64,000 nt of DNA from an uncultured Tolumonas sp. (GTDB lineage Bacteria; Pseudomonadota; Gammaproteobacteria; Enterobacterales; Aeromonadaceae): the NCBI RefSeq assembly GCF_963676665.1, contig NZ_OY781378.1, positions 1,270,001 through 1,334,000 of the forward strand, written 5' to 3'. A program made the translations under genes and the position numbers. Shown here piece after piece: positions 34,413-42,917 of the stretch; position 1 is the first letter of the stretch, and each line of letters begins with the position of its first letter. The notes beneath the pieces are model-generated. The model saw only the letters and a program-made list of their open reading frames with translations. It searched no databases and was not told the origin of the DNA.

Positions 34413-35681
34413 TTGAACGAAATAAAAGTATCAGTAAAAAATCTGCAAATAGGTAATTATATACGATTGCCATTAACTTGGCATAAACATCCATTCTTAT
34501 TGTCAAACTTCATGATAAAAAATGAAGAGCAAATTAAGATAATTCAACAGTTAGAGTTGGAGTATGTTTTTCTTGTTGTTGAAAAATCTGAGACATTACC
34601 TAAGAAAAATGAATCAGAGGAAATCATACAACTTAGTGAAGAATATAATAATGAGGATATAACTGATTTGCAAATCAAAATGCATTCTGAAAAACTCAGT
34701 CGCATTGAACAACTACAAAAATATAAACGGAGTCAAAAAAGAGCAGAAGAAACATTCAAACACTCTTTTTCCCAAGTGCGTGGCCTTATAAATAAATTAC
34801 AAACCAGACCTTTAAATGCGATTCATGAAGCTCGGGAACTGATCGATTATATATCGAAACAATTAATTAACGCAGATCAAATTACATTACATCTGATGGA
34901 TGATTCGACGAGAGAAGAAGGGCTTTATTACCATTCTCTGAATGTCGCTACATTGTCTATGTTAATAGCTAAGCAATGTAATAAATCTGAATTTGAAATG
35001 AAATTGATTGGTATGGCGGCTATTTTTCATGATATAGGTAAAATCAAACTACCGACGCAGATTTTGCGTAAGACAGAACCGTTGACTAAACCGGAAGAAA
35101 ATCTGTATCAGATGCATCCTGTTTATGGATTAAGATTGCTGGACCTGATGCCTAATTTTCCTGATCAAGCGAAAGAAATTATTTTACAACATCACGAACG
35201 TCTTGATGGATCTGGTTATCCGACGGGGGTTGCGGGGGATCAAATAAATGATCTGACTCAATTATTATCTGTCATTGATGAATATGATTATATTTGTAAT
35301 CCGCTGTTGAGAGCCAAACAACCTGTACCACCTTATACCGCGTTATCTTTTTTATTCAAACACCGCAGCCAGAAACTAAACAAACGTTATATTCAATTAT
35401 TAATTAAACAGTTAGGTATTTATCCCCCTGGATGTGTTGTTGAGTTATCCAATGGTCATGTTGGTCTCATCATGTCAGTTAATAGTGAACGCTTGTTGTA
35501 TCCAAAATTAATGATCTATGACCCTCATGTGCCTCGTGATAAAGCAGCCATTATTGATTTAGAGCATGTTTCTTTGAGTATAAAACGTGCGTTACAACCC
35601 TCACGTTTGCCAAAAGAAATCTTTAATTATTTAAGCCCACGTACATGCACCAGTTATTTTTTTGACGCAGTAGGTGAATAA
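34413..35681 (+). CDS. HD-GYP domain phosphodiesterase with DUF3391
   Basis: The protein has 422 residues. It seems to start at TTG 34413: the translation from there (MNEIKVSVKNLQIGNYIRL) is the expected DUF3391 opening and the next ATG would cut into it. A weak AAGGG lies upstream. The HD-GYP domain (about 160-340) shows YHSLNVATLSMLIA, the FHDIGKIKLP metal site, HPVYGLRLLDL, HHERLDGSGYP and QLLSVIDEYD. It would hydrolyse cyclic di-GMP, opposing the GGDEF gene at 27225. A charged helical linker (residues 60-115) joins the domains. The C-terminal 80 residues are unassigned. Confidence 0.9.
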   Translation: MNEIKVSVKNLQIGNYIRLPLTWHKHPFLLSNFMIKNEEQIKIIQQLELEYVFLVVEKSETLPKKNESEEIIQLSEEYNNEDITDLQIKMHSEKLSRIEQLQKYKRSQKRAEETFKHSFSQVRGLINKLQTRPLNAIHEARELIDYISKQLINADQITLHLMDDSTREEGLYYHSLNVATLSMLIAKQCNKSEFEMKLIGMAAIFHDIGKIKLPTQILRKTEPLTKPEENLYQMHPVYGLRLLDLMPNFPDQAKEIILQHHERLDGSGYPTGVAGDQINDLTQLLSVIDEYDYICNPLLRAKQPVPPYTALSFLFKHRSQKLNKRYIQLLIKQLGIYPPGCVVELSNGHVGLIMSVNSERLLYPKLMIYDPHVPRDKAAIIDLEHVSLSIKRALQPSRLPKEIFNYLSPRTCTSYFFDAVGE

Positions 35682-35710
35682 TAAAGCCATCCCAATAAGG
35701 ATGGCTTTAT
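35681..35710. terminator. bidirectional terminator
   Basis: A 12-bp perfect stem ATAAAGCCATCC / GGATGGCTTTAT with loop CAATAA lies between the convergent HD-GYP and NmrA-like genes. It overlaps the HD-GYP stop codon's last base. Confidence 0.85.
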
Positions 35711-35726
35711 CTGGTTTGACGACCGT

Positions 35727-36563
35727 TTATTTAAACAATTCGATATGATCATCAATATAAGTTGCTACTGAACGAGGGGCATGTCCAGTCAACTTTTCAA
35801 CGGAATCCGTAACCAGCGCTGTCCAGCCTTCACGCACCGGATAGAAGATCGACGCTAAGAAAGAGGCGTAATCTTTTGGCACACCAACACCGGTCAAAAT
35901 GCCGACGAACGTATCATCATCAATTGCCTGATATTGAATCGCGTGACCTGATGCTTTCGATAATTTTTCAGCAGCATCCGCATAACTCAATGCTTCCGGG
36001 CCTGTCAGGTTGAACGCATTACCATCAAACTTGGCGGTTGTTAATGCAGAAGCAGCAGATTCAGCAATATCACGTACATCAATGAAACTGGATTTACCTT
36101 GCGCAGCCGGCACGGCAATAACACCCTGTTTGATCCCGGCCAGCCAGAAGGTATGGAAATTGTCAGAGAACCAGTTCGGGCGCAGGATCACAAACGGCAC
36201 CCCAGAGCGTTCAACTTTTAATTCCAACTGGCGGTAAGGAATGCTGTCATCCGCATCAACACCGAGCACAGATTGCAGCACAATTTTGACGCCGTTTTTA
36301 ATAGCCACGTCTAAGACTGGCGTCACTAAAGAAACCACATCGATATGACCGGTTGGCACCATGACATAAACACGATCTACACCTTCAAATGCATTATCAA
36401 TGGTCGATAGATCGGTGAAATCAAACACCACGCTTTCGGCACCCGCCACGGCTTTACCAGTACGGGAAGCAGCTTTTACTTTTTCACCTTTTGCTACTAA
36501 TGCTTCAGTCAGTGGTTTGCCAATATTGCCTGTTGCGCCCAGAACCAGAATTTTATTTGTCAT
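35727..36563 (-). CDS. NmrA-like NAD(P)-binding oxidoreductase
   Basis: The protein has 278 residues. The Rossmann motif ILVLGATGNIGKPL (GxxGxxG) at the N-terminus binds NAD(P). The rest resembles NmrA-like and QOR2-type atypical short-chain dehydrogenases (VILRPNWFSDNF, FIDVRDIAESAASAL, FNLTGPEALSYADAA). A canonical Tyr-x3-Lys site is not seen, as is usual for this group, so it may be a redox sensor or a quinone reductase. Downstream of a DsbA-like gene on the same strand (34-base gap), likely one unit under the divergent LysR regulator. Confidence 0.85.
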   Translation of the reverse strand: MTNKILVLGATGNIGKPLTEALVAKGEKVKAASRTGKAVAGAESVVFDFTDLSTIDNAFEGVDRVYVMVPTGHIDVVSLVTPVLDVAIKNGVKIVLQSVLGVDADDSIPYRQLELKVERSGVPFVILRPNWFSDNFHTFWLAGIKQGVIAVPAAQGKSSFIDVRDIAESAASALTTAKFDGNAFNLTGPEALSYADAAEKLSKASGHAIQYQAIDDDTFVGILTGVGVPKDYASFLASIFYPVREGWTALVTDSVEKLTGHAPRSVATYIDDHIELFK

Positions 36564-36597
36564 GATGAACTCCGTTTATTTAATAAGTGATTCACTG

Positions 36598-37272
36598 TTA
36601 TTGGGAACTAACGATCTGTTTAATCGAATTAATCAATTTGCTTGGGCCGTTATAAAGATCCGCGCCGTGTAAAATGAACTCTTGTCCGTTGATGCTGACC
36701 AGCAATAAAGGAACACCGGAAATATTGAGACGCTGCATCAATTGCTGCGTCAGCGATATTCTTTCTTTGGTCGTTTTTGCTAGTTGCTGATCATCTGCAA
36801 TTTGCGCAGAAAATTGATCAGCTGGGATCTCAATGCCTTTTTTCGCGGCAATCGTTTCTGCAACCAGACCTAACACCTGCGGATTTGCGGTATCTAACCC
36901 TTGGATATAACGCGTCTGTTGCGCTGCATTCAAAAACGCATGTTCTAAAGCCGGATCAATCGTTCTGATAAGCGTCATGGCGCGTGTTGCCGGGCCTGAA
37001 TCAAAACGCAAATGGTCTCCGTGTAATACGTGCTTGTAATAAGCAGAGCTAAATTGCTGGCCGGTTATCTGTTCAATGCGTTGGTCATTGCGCCAGGCAT
37101 ACGCCGCCCATTCCGGCGAGATATCGCGTGCATTTTCTTCCGAAAATAGACCGGAAGGCATTAACGTTAATGCGTCCGGAAACTCTTCTGCTAACCCGGC
37201 TAATGCTGGTGCGCTGGCATAACACCAGCCACATAGCGGATCGAAGAAGTAATAAAGTTTTAATGCGTTCAT
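36598..37272 (-). CDS. DsbA-family (FrnE-like) thioredoxin-fold protein
   Basis: The protein has 224 residues from ATG 37272, after AGGAA; the preceding 35 residues of open frame are not preceded by a start site. There is no signal peptide, so cytoplasmic. The active site is DPLCGWCYASAPAL (CGWC) and the cis-Pro loop is NISGVPLLLV. A helical insertion follows. The type resembles FrnE/2-hydroxychromene-isomerase-like members that act as oxidoreductases. It is divergent from the LysR gene by 107 bases. Confidence 0.88.
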   Translation of the reverse strand: MNALKLYYFFDPLCGWCYASAPALAGLAEEFPDALTLMPSGLFSEENARDISPEWAAYAWRNDQRIEQITGQQFSSAYYKHVLHGDHLRFDSGPATRAMTLIRTIDPALEHAFLNAAQQTRYIQGLDTANPQVLGLVAETIAAKKGIEIPADQFSAQIADDQQLAKTTKERISLTQQLMQRLNISGVPLLLVSINGQEFILHGADLYNGPSKLINSIKQIVSSQ

Positions 37273-37379
37273 GTATGGTTCCTGGCAGTAGCATGACCTG
37301 ATGGAATAAAGTCTATTGGATATTGAAATGAGCAAATAGAGGTATATAGTTGACAGTTTGTTGCATAGATTGAGCATAT

Positions 37380-38276
37380 ATGGATAAGTTCACTGCTATT
37401 AAGGTGTTTCTTGAAACGGTAGAACGCGGCAGCGTGTCTGCTGCATCGGAACATCTGGATATGTCGCGAGCGATGGCGTCGCGTTATGTTGCGTACATGG
37501 AAGAATGGGCCGGTGCGCGGCTATTGCACCGGACTACGCGCAAACTCACGCTCACTACGGCGGGTACGCAGATGCTGCCGCTGTGTCGTGAAATGCTGAA
37601 ACTGGCTGAAAATATAGAAGCCACGGTTGCTGAGCGGGAAGGGGAACCTCGCGGGCAATTACGGATCACTACCAGTGCAGTGTTTGCGCACCCGCACATG
37701 ACTGACGCCGTGATGGCTTATCTGGCGCAATATCCGGCGACGTCGGTTGATCTGCAAGTTGTTGATCGCACCGTGAACCTGATTGAGGAACGCATCGATC
37801 TCGCCATTCGGATCACCAACAATCTTGACCCCAATCTCATTGCTCGCAAAATTGGCCTGTGTCGTTCGGTTATATGTGCCTCCCCGGATTACTTACATAA
37901 ACGAGGCACACCTTCTTCCGCGCAAGATTTAACCCAGCACAACTGTTTAACCTATGCCTATTTTGGTCAGAGTTTGTGGCAGTTTGAACATGCCGGCGAA
38001 CCGGTATCTGTTCCGGTTCAAGGTAACTTCAGTGCAAATGAGGCGCTGGTTTTACAGCAGGCCGCGGTGAGTGGATGTGGGATCACCATGTTGCCGAGTT
38101 TTGCAGCCAATGAATTAATCAAACAAGGCAAATTAGTATCGTTATTACCGGACTATAAAATGGCCGACATGGGGATATACGCCGTTTATGCCTCGAGAAA
38201 ACAGATGTCACAAGCGATGCGAACCATGATTGATCTGCTGGTGACACGCTTTGGCGAAAACCCGTATTGGGATTAA
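37380..38276 (+). CDS. LysR-family transcriptional regulator
   Basis: The protein has 298 residues. The winged helix-turn-helix is at the N-terminus (FLETVERGSVSAASEHLDMSRAMASRYVAYMEEWAGARLLHR is the helix-turn-helix region; it is split here only for reference). The effector-binding domain follows (GQLRITTSAVFAHP, RIDLAIRITNNLDPNLIARK, AVSGCGITMLPSF). Placement is divergent to the DsbA-like and NmrA-like genes, the standard arrangement for LysR control of the neighbouring unit. A hairpin terminator follows at 38284. The inducer is unknown. Confidence 0.92.
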   Translation: MDKFTAIKVFLETVERGSVSAASEHLDMSRAMASRYVAYMEEWAGARLLHRTTRKLTLTTAGTQMLPLCREMLKLAENIEATVAEREGEPRGQLRITTSAVFAHPHMTDAVMAYLAQYPATSVDLQVVDRTVNLIEERIDLAIRITNNLDPNLIARKIGLCRSVICASPDYLHKRGTPSSAQDLTQHNCLTYAYFGQSLWQFEHAGEPVSVPVQGNFSANEALVLQQAAVSGCGITMLPSFAANELIKQGKLVSLLPDYKMADMGIYAVYASRKQMSQAMRTMIDLLVTRFGENPYWD

Positions 38277-38283
38277 TAGAATT

Positions 38284-38312
38284 TAATGCCGGTATTAACG
38301 GCGTTAGTTTTT
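38284..38312 (+). terminator. terminator after the LysR-family gene
   Basis: TAATGCCG (38284-38291) pairs with CGGCGTTA (38299-38306), with one G-U pair and a 7-base loop, followed by GTTTTT. Confidence 0.7.
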
Positions 38313-38319
38313 GCAGCCA

Positions 38320-38339
38320 TTTTTATACAATTTTTATAC
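38320..38339 (+). promoter_or_regulatory. KdpE-like binding site, tandem 9-bp repeat
   Basis: TTTTTATAC occurs twice, at 38320-38328 and 38331-38339, an 11-base period equal to one helical turn. OmpR-type regulators such as KdpE bind tandem half sites of this kind. The T-rich TTTTTATAC resembles the E. coli kdpFABC KdpE site. It lies 131 bases upstream of kdpF. Confidence 0.65.
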
Positions 38340-38469
38340 TCAGCCTCTGTATTTTTATCCCTTCTTTATCTCTTCTTTTTTAAGCTTATTAATAACAACT
38401 CTGAGCCTGATTTGATTAACTTTTATCTGGTGCAGTGATAAGGACATCGTCCATAGGGAGATAAGCACA

Positions 38470-38559
38470 ATGAATTTTGTAATGTGGTTGGCTGGATTCA
38501 TGGCGGCAGCTTTGTTTATTTATCTTATTTACGCATTGATCCGAGCTGAGGAATTCTGA
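38470..38559 (+). CDS. kdpF: KdpF, small stabilising subunit of the K+ ATPase
   Basis: This 29-residue protein ([20 protein letters not shown], then YALIRAEEF) is a single transmembrane helix, the same size as E. coli KdpF. The stop codon TGA ends one base before the kdpA start. It is expected to stabilise the KdpABC complex in the membrane. Position and sequence make the call secure despite its size. Confidence 0.88.
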   Translation: MNFVMWLAGFMAAALFIYLIYALIRAEEF

Positions 38560-38560
38560 C

Positions 38561-40260
38561 ATGTTCAGTTCAGGTGTTGTATTACTCATCAGTTATTTAG
38601 TGGTGTTGCTGCTATTAGCCTGGCCATTAGGCATTGCATTAACGCGGTTAGTGGAAGAGCGACTGCCGCTTTGCGTGGTTCATTTCGAATCGCGTTTGGG
38701 TGTTGCTGCAAATGACAACATGAACTGGCGTCGTTATGCCAGTGCGATCTTAATGTTTAACTTATTAGGGGCTGTTGTTCTTTTTCTGTTGTTGCAACTG
38801 CAAGGCTATTTGCCGCTGAATCCATCGCATTTACCGGCAGTCTCACCACTACTTGCCTTGAACACTGCGATCAGTTTTATCACTAATACCAACTGGCAGG
38901 CGTATGCCGGTGAAACGACATTATCACCATTAAGCCAAATGGTCGGTTTGACTGTGCAAAACTTTCTGTCTGCAGCGAACGGTATTGCGGTGGCATTTGT
39001 CTTGATGCGGGCGCTGGTTCGCTCCGGTCGCAGCAATTGGGTAATGCATGGGTCGATATGTGGCGCATCACAGTCTATCTGTTATTACCGATCAGCATTG
39101 TTTATGCCTTGTTTTTATCCCAGCAAGGGGTTGTGCAGACCTTTGTGGCGCCAATTAGTGTGCCGGGTCTGACCGGTGTTGAACAGCATATCCCGCTGGG
39201 GCCGGTCGCTTCGCAAGAAGCGATAAAAATGTTGGGTACCAATGGCGGCGGTTACTTTAACGCCAATTCAGCACATCCTTTTGAAAATCCGACGGCATTA
39301 ACTAATTTCGTGCAGATGATTTCGATCCTGCTGATCCCTGCTGCATTGTGTGTTTGCTTTGGCCGCGTCGCCGGAGATTCCCGTATTGGCTCTTCATTGT
39401 TGTGGACGATGGGGATCATGCTGGCGGCGGCAGCCCTGTTGCTTATGTGGGCGGAAAGTCAGGGGCATCCACTGTTGGCGCATCTACCAGTTGATCAGCA
39501 ACTGTCTGCCTTACAAAACGGCGGCAATATGGAAGGTAAAGAAACCCGATTTGGTTTATGGGCTTCGTCGTTATTTGCCACGATCACGACTGCTGCCTCA
39601 TGCGGTGCAGTCAATGCGATGCATGATTCACTGACTCCGCTGGGTGGGTTGGTCCCGATGGTGTTAATGCAATTGGGCGAAGTCGTTTTTGGCGGTGTGG
39701 GTAGTGGCTGGTACGGCATGATGTTGTTCGTATTCCTGACGGTGTTTCTCGCGGGCTTGATGATTGGCCGTTCCCCCGAATATATGGGGAAAAAGATCGA
39801 AATTTATGAAATGAAAATGGTCACTATCGCCATTCTTATTCCACCAGCATTAGTGTTGTTCGGCACTGCACTTGCTTTGGTATTACCGCAAGGATTAGTC
39901 AGCTTACAGGAATCAGGAACGCACGGTTTTTCTGAAATGCTGTATGCCTTTTCTTCTGCCGCTAATAACAATGGCAGCGCCTTTGCCGGACTTAATGCCA
40001 ACACACCTTTTATGAATATTACGCTGGCAGTGCTGATGTTTCTGGGGCGTTTTGGCGTCATGGTGCCGGTGTTGGCGGTTGCCGGCGCATTAATAGAAAA
40101 ACGGCATCAACCATCAGGCGCCGGTAGTCTGGCGTGTCATGGCCCTTTGTTTGTTGGCATGCTGATTGGCGTGGTTTTGCTGATTGGTGCTTTGACCTTT
40201 ATTCCGGCGCTGGCGCTGGGTCCGATCGCTGAACATCTGACCTTGTGGCAGGCTCATTGA
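38561..40260 (+). pseudogene. kdpA: KdpA, K+-translocating ATPase channel subunit, single-base frameshift
   Basis: Two overlapping frames together encode a complete KdpA. The first (from 38561) gives the N-terminal 158 residues to ALVRSGRSN; the second resumes at 39037 as [18 protein letters not shown]. Compared with the family, one base is missing near 39035-39037; adding one gives 566 residues, close to E. coli KdpA (557). All four selectivity-filter regions are present ([51 protein letters not shown]). As written, the gene yields a short product with an unrelated tail. A sequencing error, a true mutation or a phase-variable change are all possible; no standard slippery site is seen. Confidence 0.88.
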
Positions 40261-40273
40261 GGGATAACGCATT

Positions 40274-42340
40274 ATGTCTCGTAAACAATTTTCGCTGTTT
40301 GATCCTGAATTACTGAAACCCGCGTTAATCAATGCGGTATTGAAACTAGACCCGCGGGCACAATGGCGTAACCCGGTAATGATGGTTGTCTGGTGTTGTT
40401 GTGTCTTATTGACGATTGTCAGTGGGGTGCAATTAGCCGCCCATTCATCATCAGTGGCCTTTTTTACTATCGCTGTGACGGTGTGGCTGTGGTTCACCCT
40501 GCTGTTTGCCAATATGGCCGAAGCATTAGCCGAAGGGCGCATTAAAGCGCAGGCCGCCAGTCTGAAAGGGCTGAAGAAAACGGTGATTGCGCACAAATTA
40601 GCCAGTGCCGCTCATGATGCTATAAGCCAACCGGTTTCGGCAGAAAGTTTGCGTAAAGGCGATTATGTGCTGGTGTCTGCCGGCGAGGTGATCCCTTGCG
40701 ATGGCGAGGTCATTGAAGGTGTGGCATCGGTGGATGAAAGTGCCATTACCGGCGAATCAGCCCCGGTTATCCGCGAGTCTGGAGGCGATTTTTCTGCGGT
40801 AACAGGCGGAACACGCGTGCTTTCTGATTGGCTGGTGATTGGCTGTACGGTAAATCCAGGCGAAACCTTTCTCGATCGTATGATTTCCATGGTGGAAGGC
40901 GCTAAACGCCGGAAAACACCCAACGAAATTGCGCTGTCGATTTTACTGGTCGCACTCACGCTGATTTTTCTGCTGGCGGTAGTGACTTTGCTACCATTTT
41001 CTCTGTATAGCGTGACCGCCATCGGGCAGGGTGAACCTATTTCGGTGACAGTTTTGGTGGCATTACTGGTCTGTTTGATTCCAACGACGATCGGTGGTTT
41101 GTTGTCAGCCATTGGCGTGGCAGGCATGAGCCGGATGCTGGCTGCCAATGTGATTGCGACTTCTGGGCGCGCGGTGGAAGCTGCGGGCGATATTGATGTT
41201 TTGTTATTGGATAAAACCGGCACCATCACCTTAGGTAATCGTCAGGCTGCGGCATTTTTATCAGCACCGGGTGTGACAGAGCAAAAGTTAGCCAGTGTTG
41301 CCCAACTGGCCTCACTGGCTGATGAAACGCCGGAAGGCCGTAGCATCGTGGTGTTAGCGAAACAGCGCTTTAATTTACGCGAACGTGATTTACATGCTTT
41401 AGACGCGACCTTTGTGCCTTTTTCCGCCCAAACCCGGATGAGTGGCGTTAATGTGCATGATCGGATGATCCGCAAAGGTTCGGTGGATGCACTGCGTCGT
41501 CATATCGCTTCCAATCAGGGCTATTTTCCGCCGGAAGTGGATAAGCTGGTTGAGGATGTTGCAAAAACGGGGGGTACACCACTGGTTGTCAGTGAAGATT
41601 CACATGTTTTAGGTGTCGTGGCGTTGAAAGATATCGTCAAAGGCGGCATCAAAGAGCGTTTTGCCGAATTACGCCGCATGGGTATTAAAACGGTGATGAT
41701 CACGGGCGATAACCGGCTGACTGCAGCAGCCATCGCTGCTGAAGCGGGGGTGGATGATTTTCTGGCTGAGGCAACACCCGAAGCGAAGTTAGCATTGATC
41801 CGGCAATATCAGGCGGAAGGTCGTTTAGTGGCAATGACTGGTGACGGGACCAACGATGCACCAGCATTAGCTCAAGCTGATGTTGCGGTGGCCATGAATA
41901 GCGGTACGCAAGCGGCAAAAGAGGCCGGGAATATGGTTGATCTCGACTCGAACCCCACCAAACTGATTGAGGTTGTGCATATCGGTAAACAGATGCTGAT
42001 GACGCGCGGTTCTCTGACGACGTTTAGTTTGGCCAATGATCTGGCGAAATATTTTGCCATTTTACCAGCCGCCTTTGTGGCCACTTATCCGCAATTAGGT
42101 GTGTTAAATCTGATGCATCTGGCGTCACCGCAATCCGCCATTTTGTCAGCCGTTATATTTAATGCGTTGATCATTATTGGGCTGATTCCATTAGCTTTGC
42201 GTGGGGTGCATTATCAGCCGCTTTCGGCAAAATCGTTATTGCGCCGTAATTTATTCTATTACGGGCTCGGTGGGATCGTATTGCCGTTCATTGGCATCAA
42301 AGTGATCGACTTATTACTGACATTAATGGGGTGGATTTGA
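40274..42340 (+). CDS. kdpB: KdpB, P-type ATPase catalytic subunit
   Basis: The protein has 688 residues (E. coli KdpB 682). P-type ATPase motifs are actuator TGES (AITGESAPV), phosphorylation site DKTGTIT in [14 protein letters not shown], nucleotide site KGS in [10 protein letters not shown], and hinge [16 protein letters not shown]. Seven membrane segments are apparent. It drives K+ uptake through KdpA under K+ limitation. It follows kdpA by 13 bases and kdpC starts two bases after its stop. Confidence 0.95.
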   Translation: MSRKQFSLFDPELLKPALINAVLKLDPRAQWRNPVMMVVWCCCVLLTIVSGVQLAAHSSSVAFFTIAVTVWLWFTLLFANMAEALAEGRIKAQAASLKGLKKTVIAHKLASAAHDAISQPVSAESLRKGDYVLVSAGEVIPCDGEVIEGVASVDESAITGESAPVIRESGGDFSAVTGGTRVLSDWLVIGCTVNPGETFLDRMISMVEGAKRRKTPNEIALSILLVALTLIFLLAVVTLLPFSLYSVTAIGQGEPISVTVLVALLVCLIPTTIGGLLSAIGVAGMSRMLAANVIATSGRAVEAAGDIDVLLLDKTGTITLGNRQAAAFLSAPGVTEQKLASVAQLASLADETPEGRSIVVLAKQRFNLRERDLHALDATFVPFSAQTRMSGVNVHDRMIRKGSVDALRRHIASNQGYFPPEVDKLVEDVAKTGGTPLVVSEDSHVLGVVALKDIVKGGIKERFAELRRMGIKTVMITGDNRLTAAAIAAEAGVDDFLAEATPEAKLALIRQYQAEGRLVAMTGDGTNDAPALAQADVAVAMNSGTQAAKEAGNMVDLDSNPTKLIEVVHIGKQMLMTRGSLTTFSLANDLAKYFAILPAAFVATYPQLGVLNLMHLASPQSAILSAVIFNALIIIGLIPLALRGVHYQPLSAKSLLRRNLFYYGLGGIVLPFIGIKVIDLLLTLMGWI

Positions 42341-42341
42341 T

Positions 42342-42917
42342 ATGAAAACACTTCGTACTGCATTCCAGATGTTGTTGTTATTAACGGTGATCACCGGTGT
42401 TGTCTATCCATTGCTGGTCACTGGGTTAGCACAACTGTTTTTTCCGGCACAGGCCAATGGTTCTTTGTTATATCGAAACGGAAAACCGGTCGCCTCGGTT
42501 TTGCTGGCGCAGAATATGACTAAATCCAGTTATTTCTGGCCGCGCCCATCCGCGGGCAATTTTGATGCTATGGCATCGGGCGGCAGCAATTATGGCCAAA
42601 CCAGCCCGGCATTAATGCAACAGTGGCAAACACGAATCCAATATTGGCAACAAGCCAGTGGCAATACAAAACCGGTGCCGGCTGAGTTGATTCAGGCATC
42701 GGCGAGTGGATTAGATCCGCAGATCAGTGTAGCCGCCGCGTATTATCAGCTAAACCGGGTTGCTCAGAGCCGTGGTTGGCCGGAAAAGCGCGTTGCAGCA
42801 ATGATCGAACAACAAATAGATCGTTCTAGCTGGTTTGCCGCCGGAGCGCCTATGATTAATGTGATGAGTTTGAATTTATCATTAGATCAACAGGATACGT
42901 TACATGCCTCTCGATAA
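42342..42917 (+). CDS. kdpC: KdpC, K+ ATPase accessory subunit
   Basis: The protein has 191 residues (E. coli 190). A single N-terminal membrane helix (MLLLLTVITGVVYPLLVTGL) precedes a periplasmic domain with YFWPRPSAGNFDAMASGGSN and the DPQISVAAAYYQLNRVAQSR family signature. It is needed for assembly and ATP affinity of the complex. The kdpD start lies 14 bases inside its 3' end, so expression is coupled. Confidence 0.95.
   Translation: MKTLRTAFQMLLLLTVITGVVYPLLVTGLAQLFFPAQANGSLLYRNGKPVASVLLAQNMTKSSYFWPRPSAGNFDAMASGGSNYGQTSPALMQQWQTRIQYWQQASGNTKPVPAELIQASASGLDPQISVAAAYYQLNRVAQSRGWPEKRVAAMIEQQIDRSSWFAAGAPMINVMSLNLSLDQQDTLHASR

Noticed and set aside
39025-39045. Programmed frameshift in kdpA
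   Set aside because: No X-XXY-YYZ slippery heptamer or strong downstream stem at the break, and KdpA is not known to use frameshifting.
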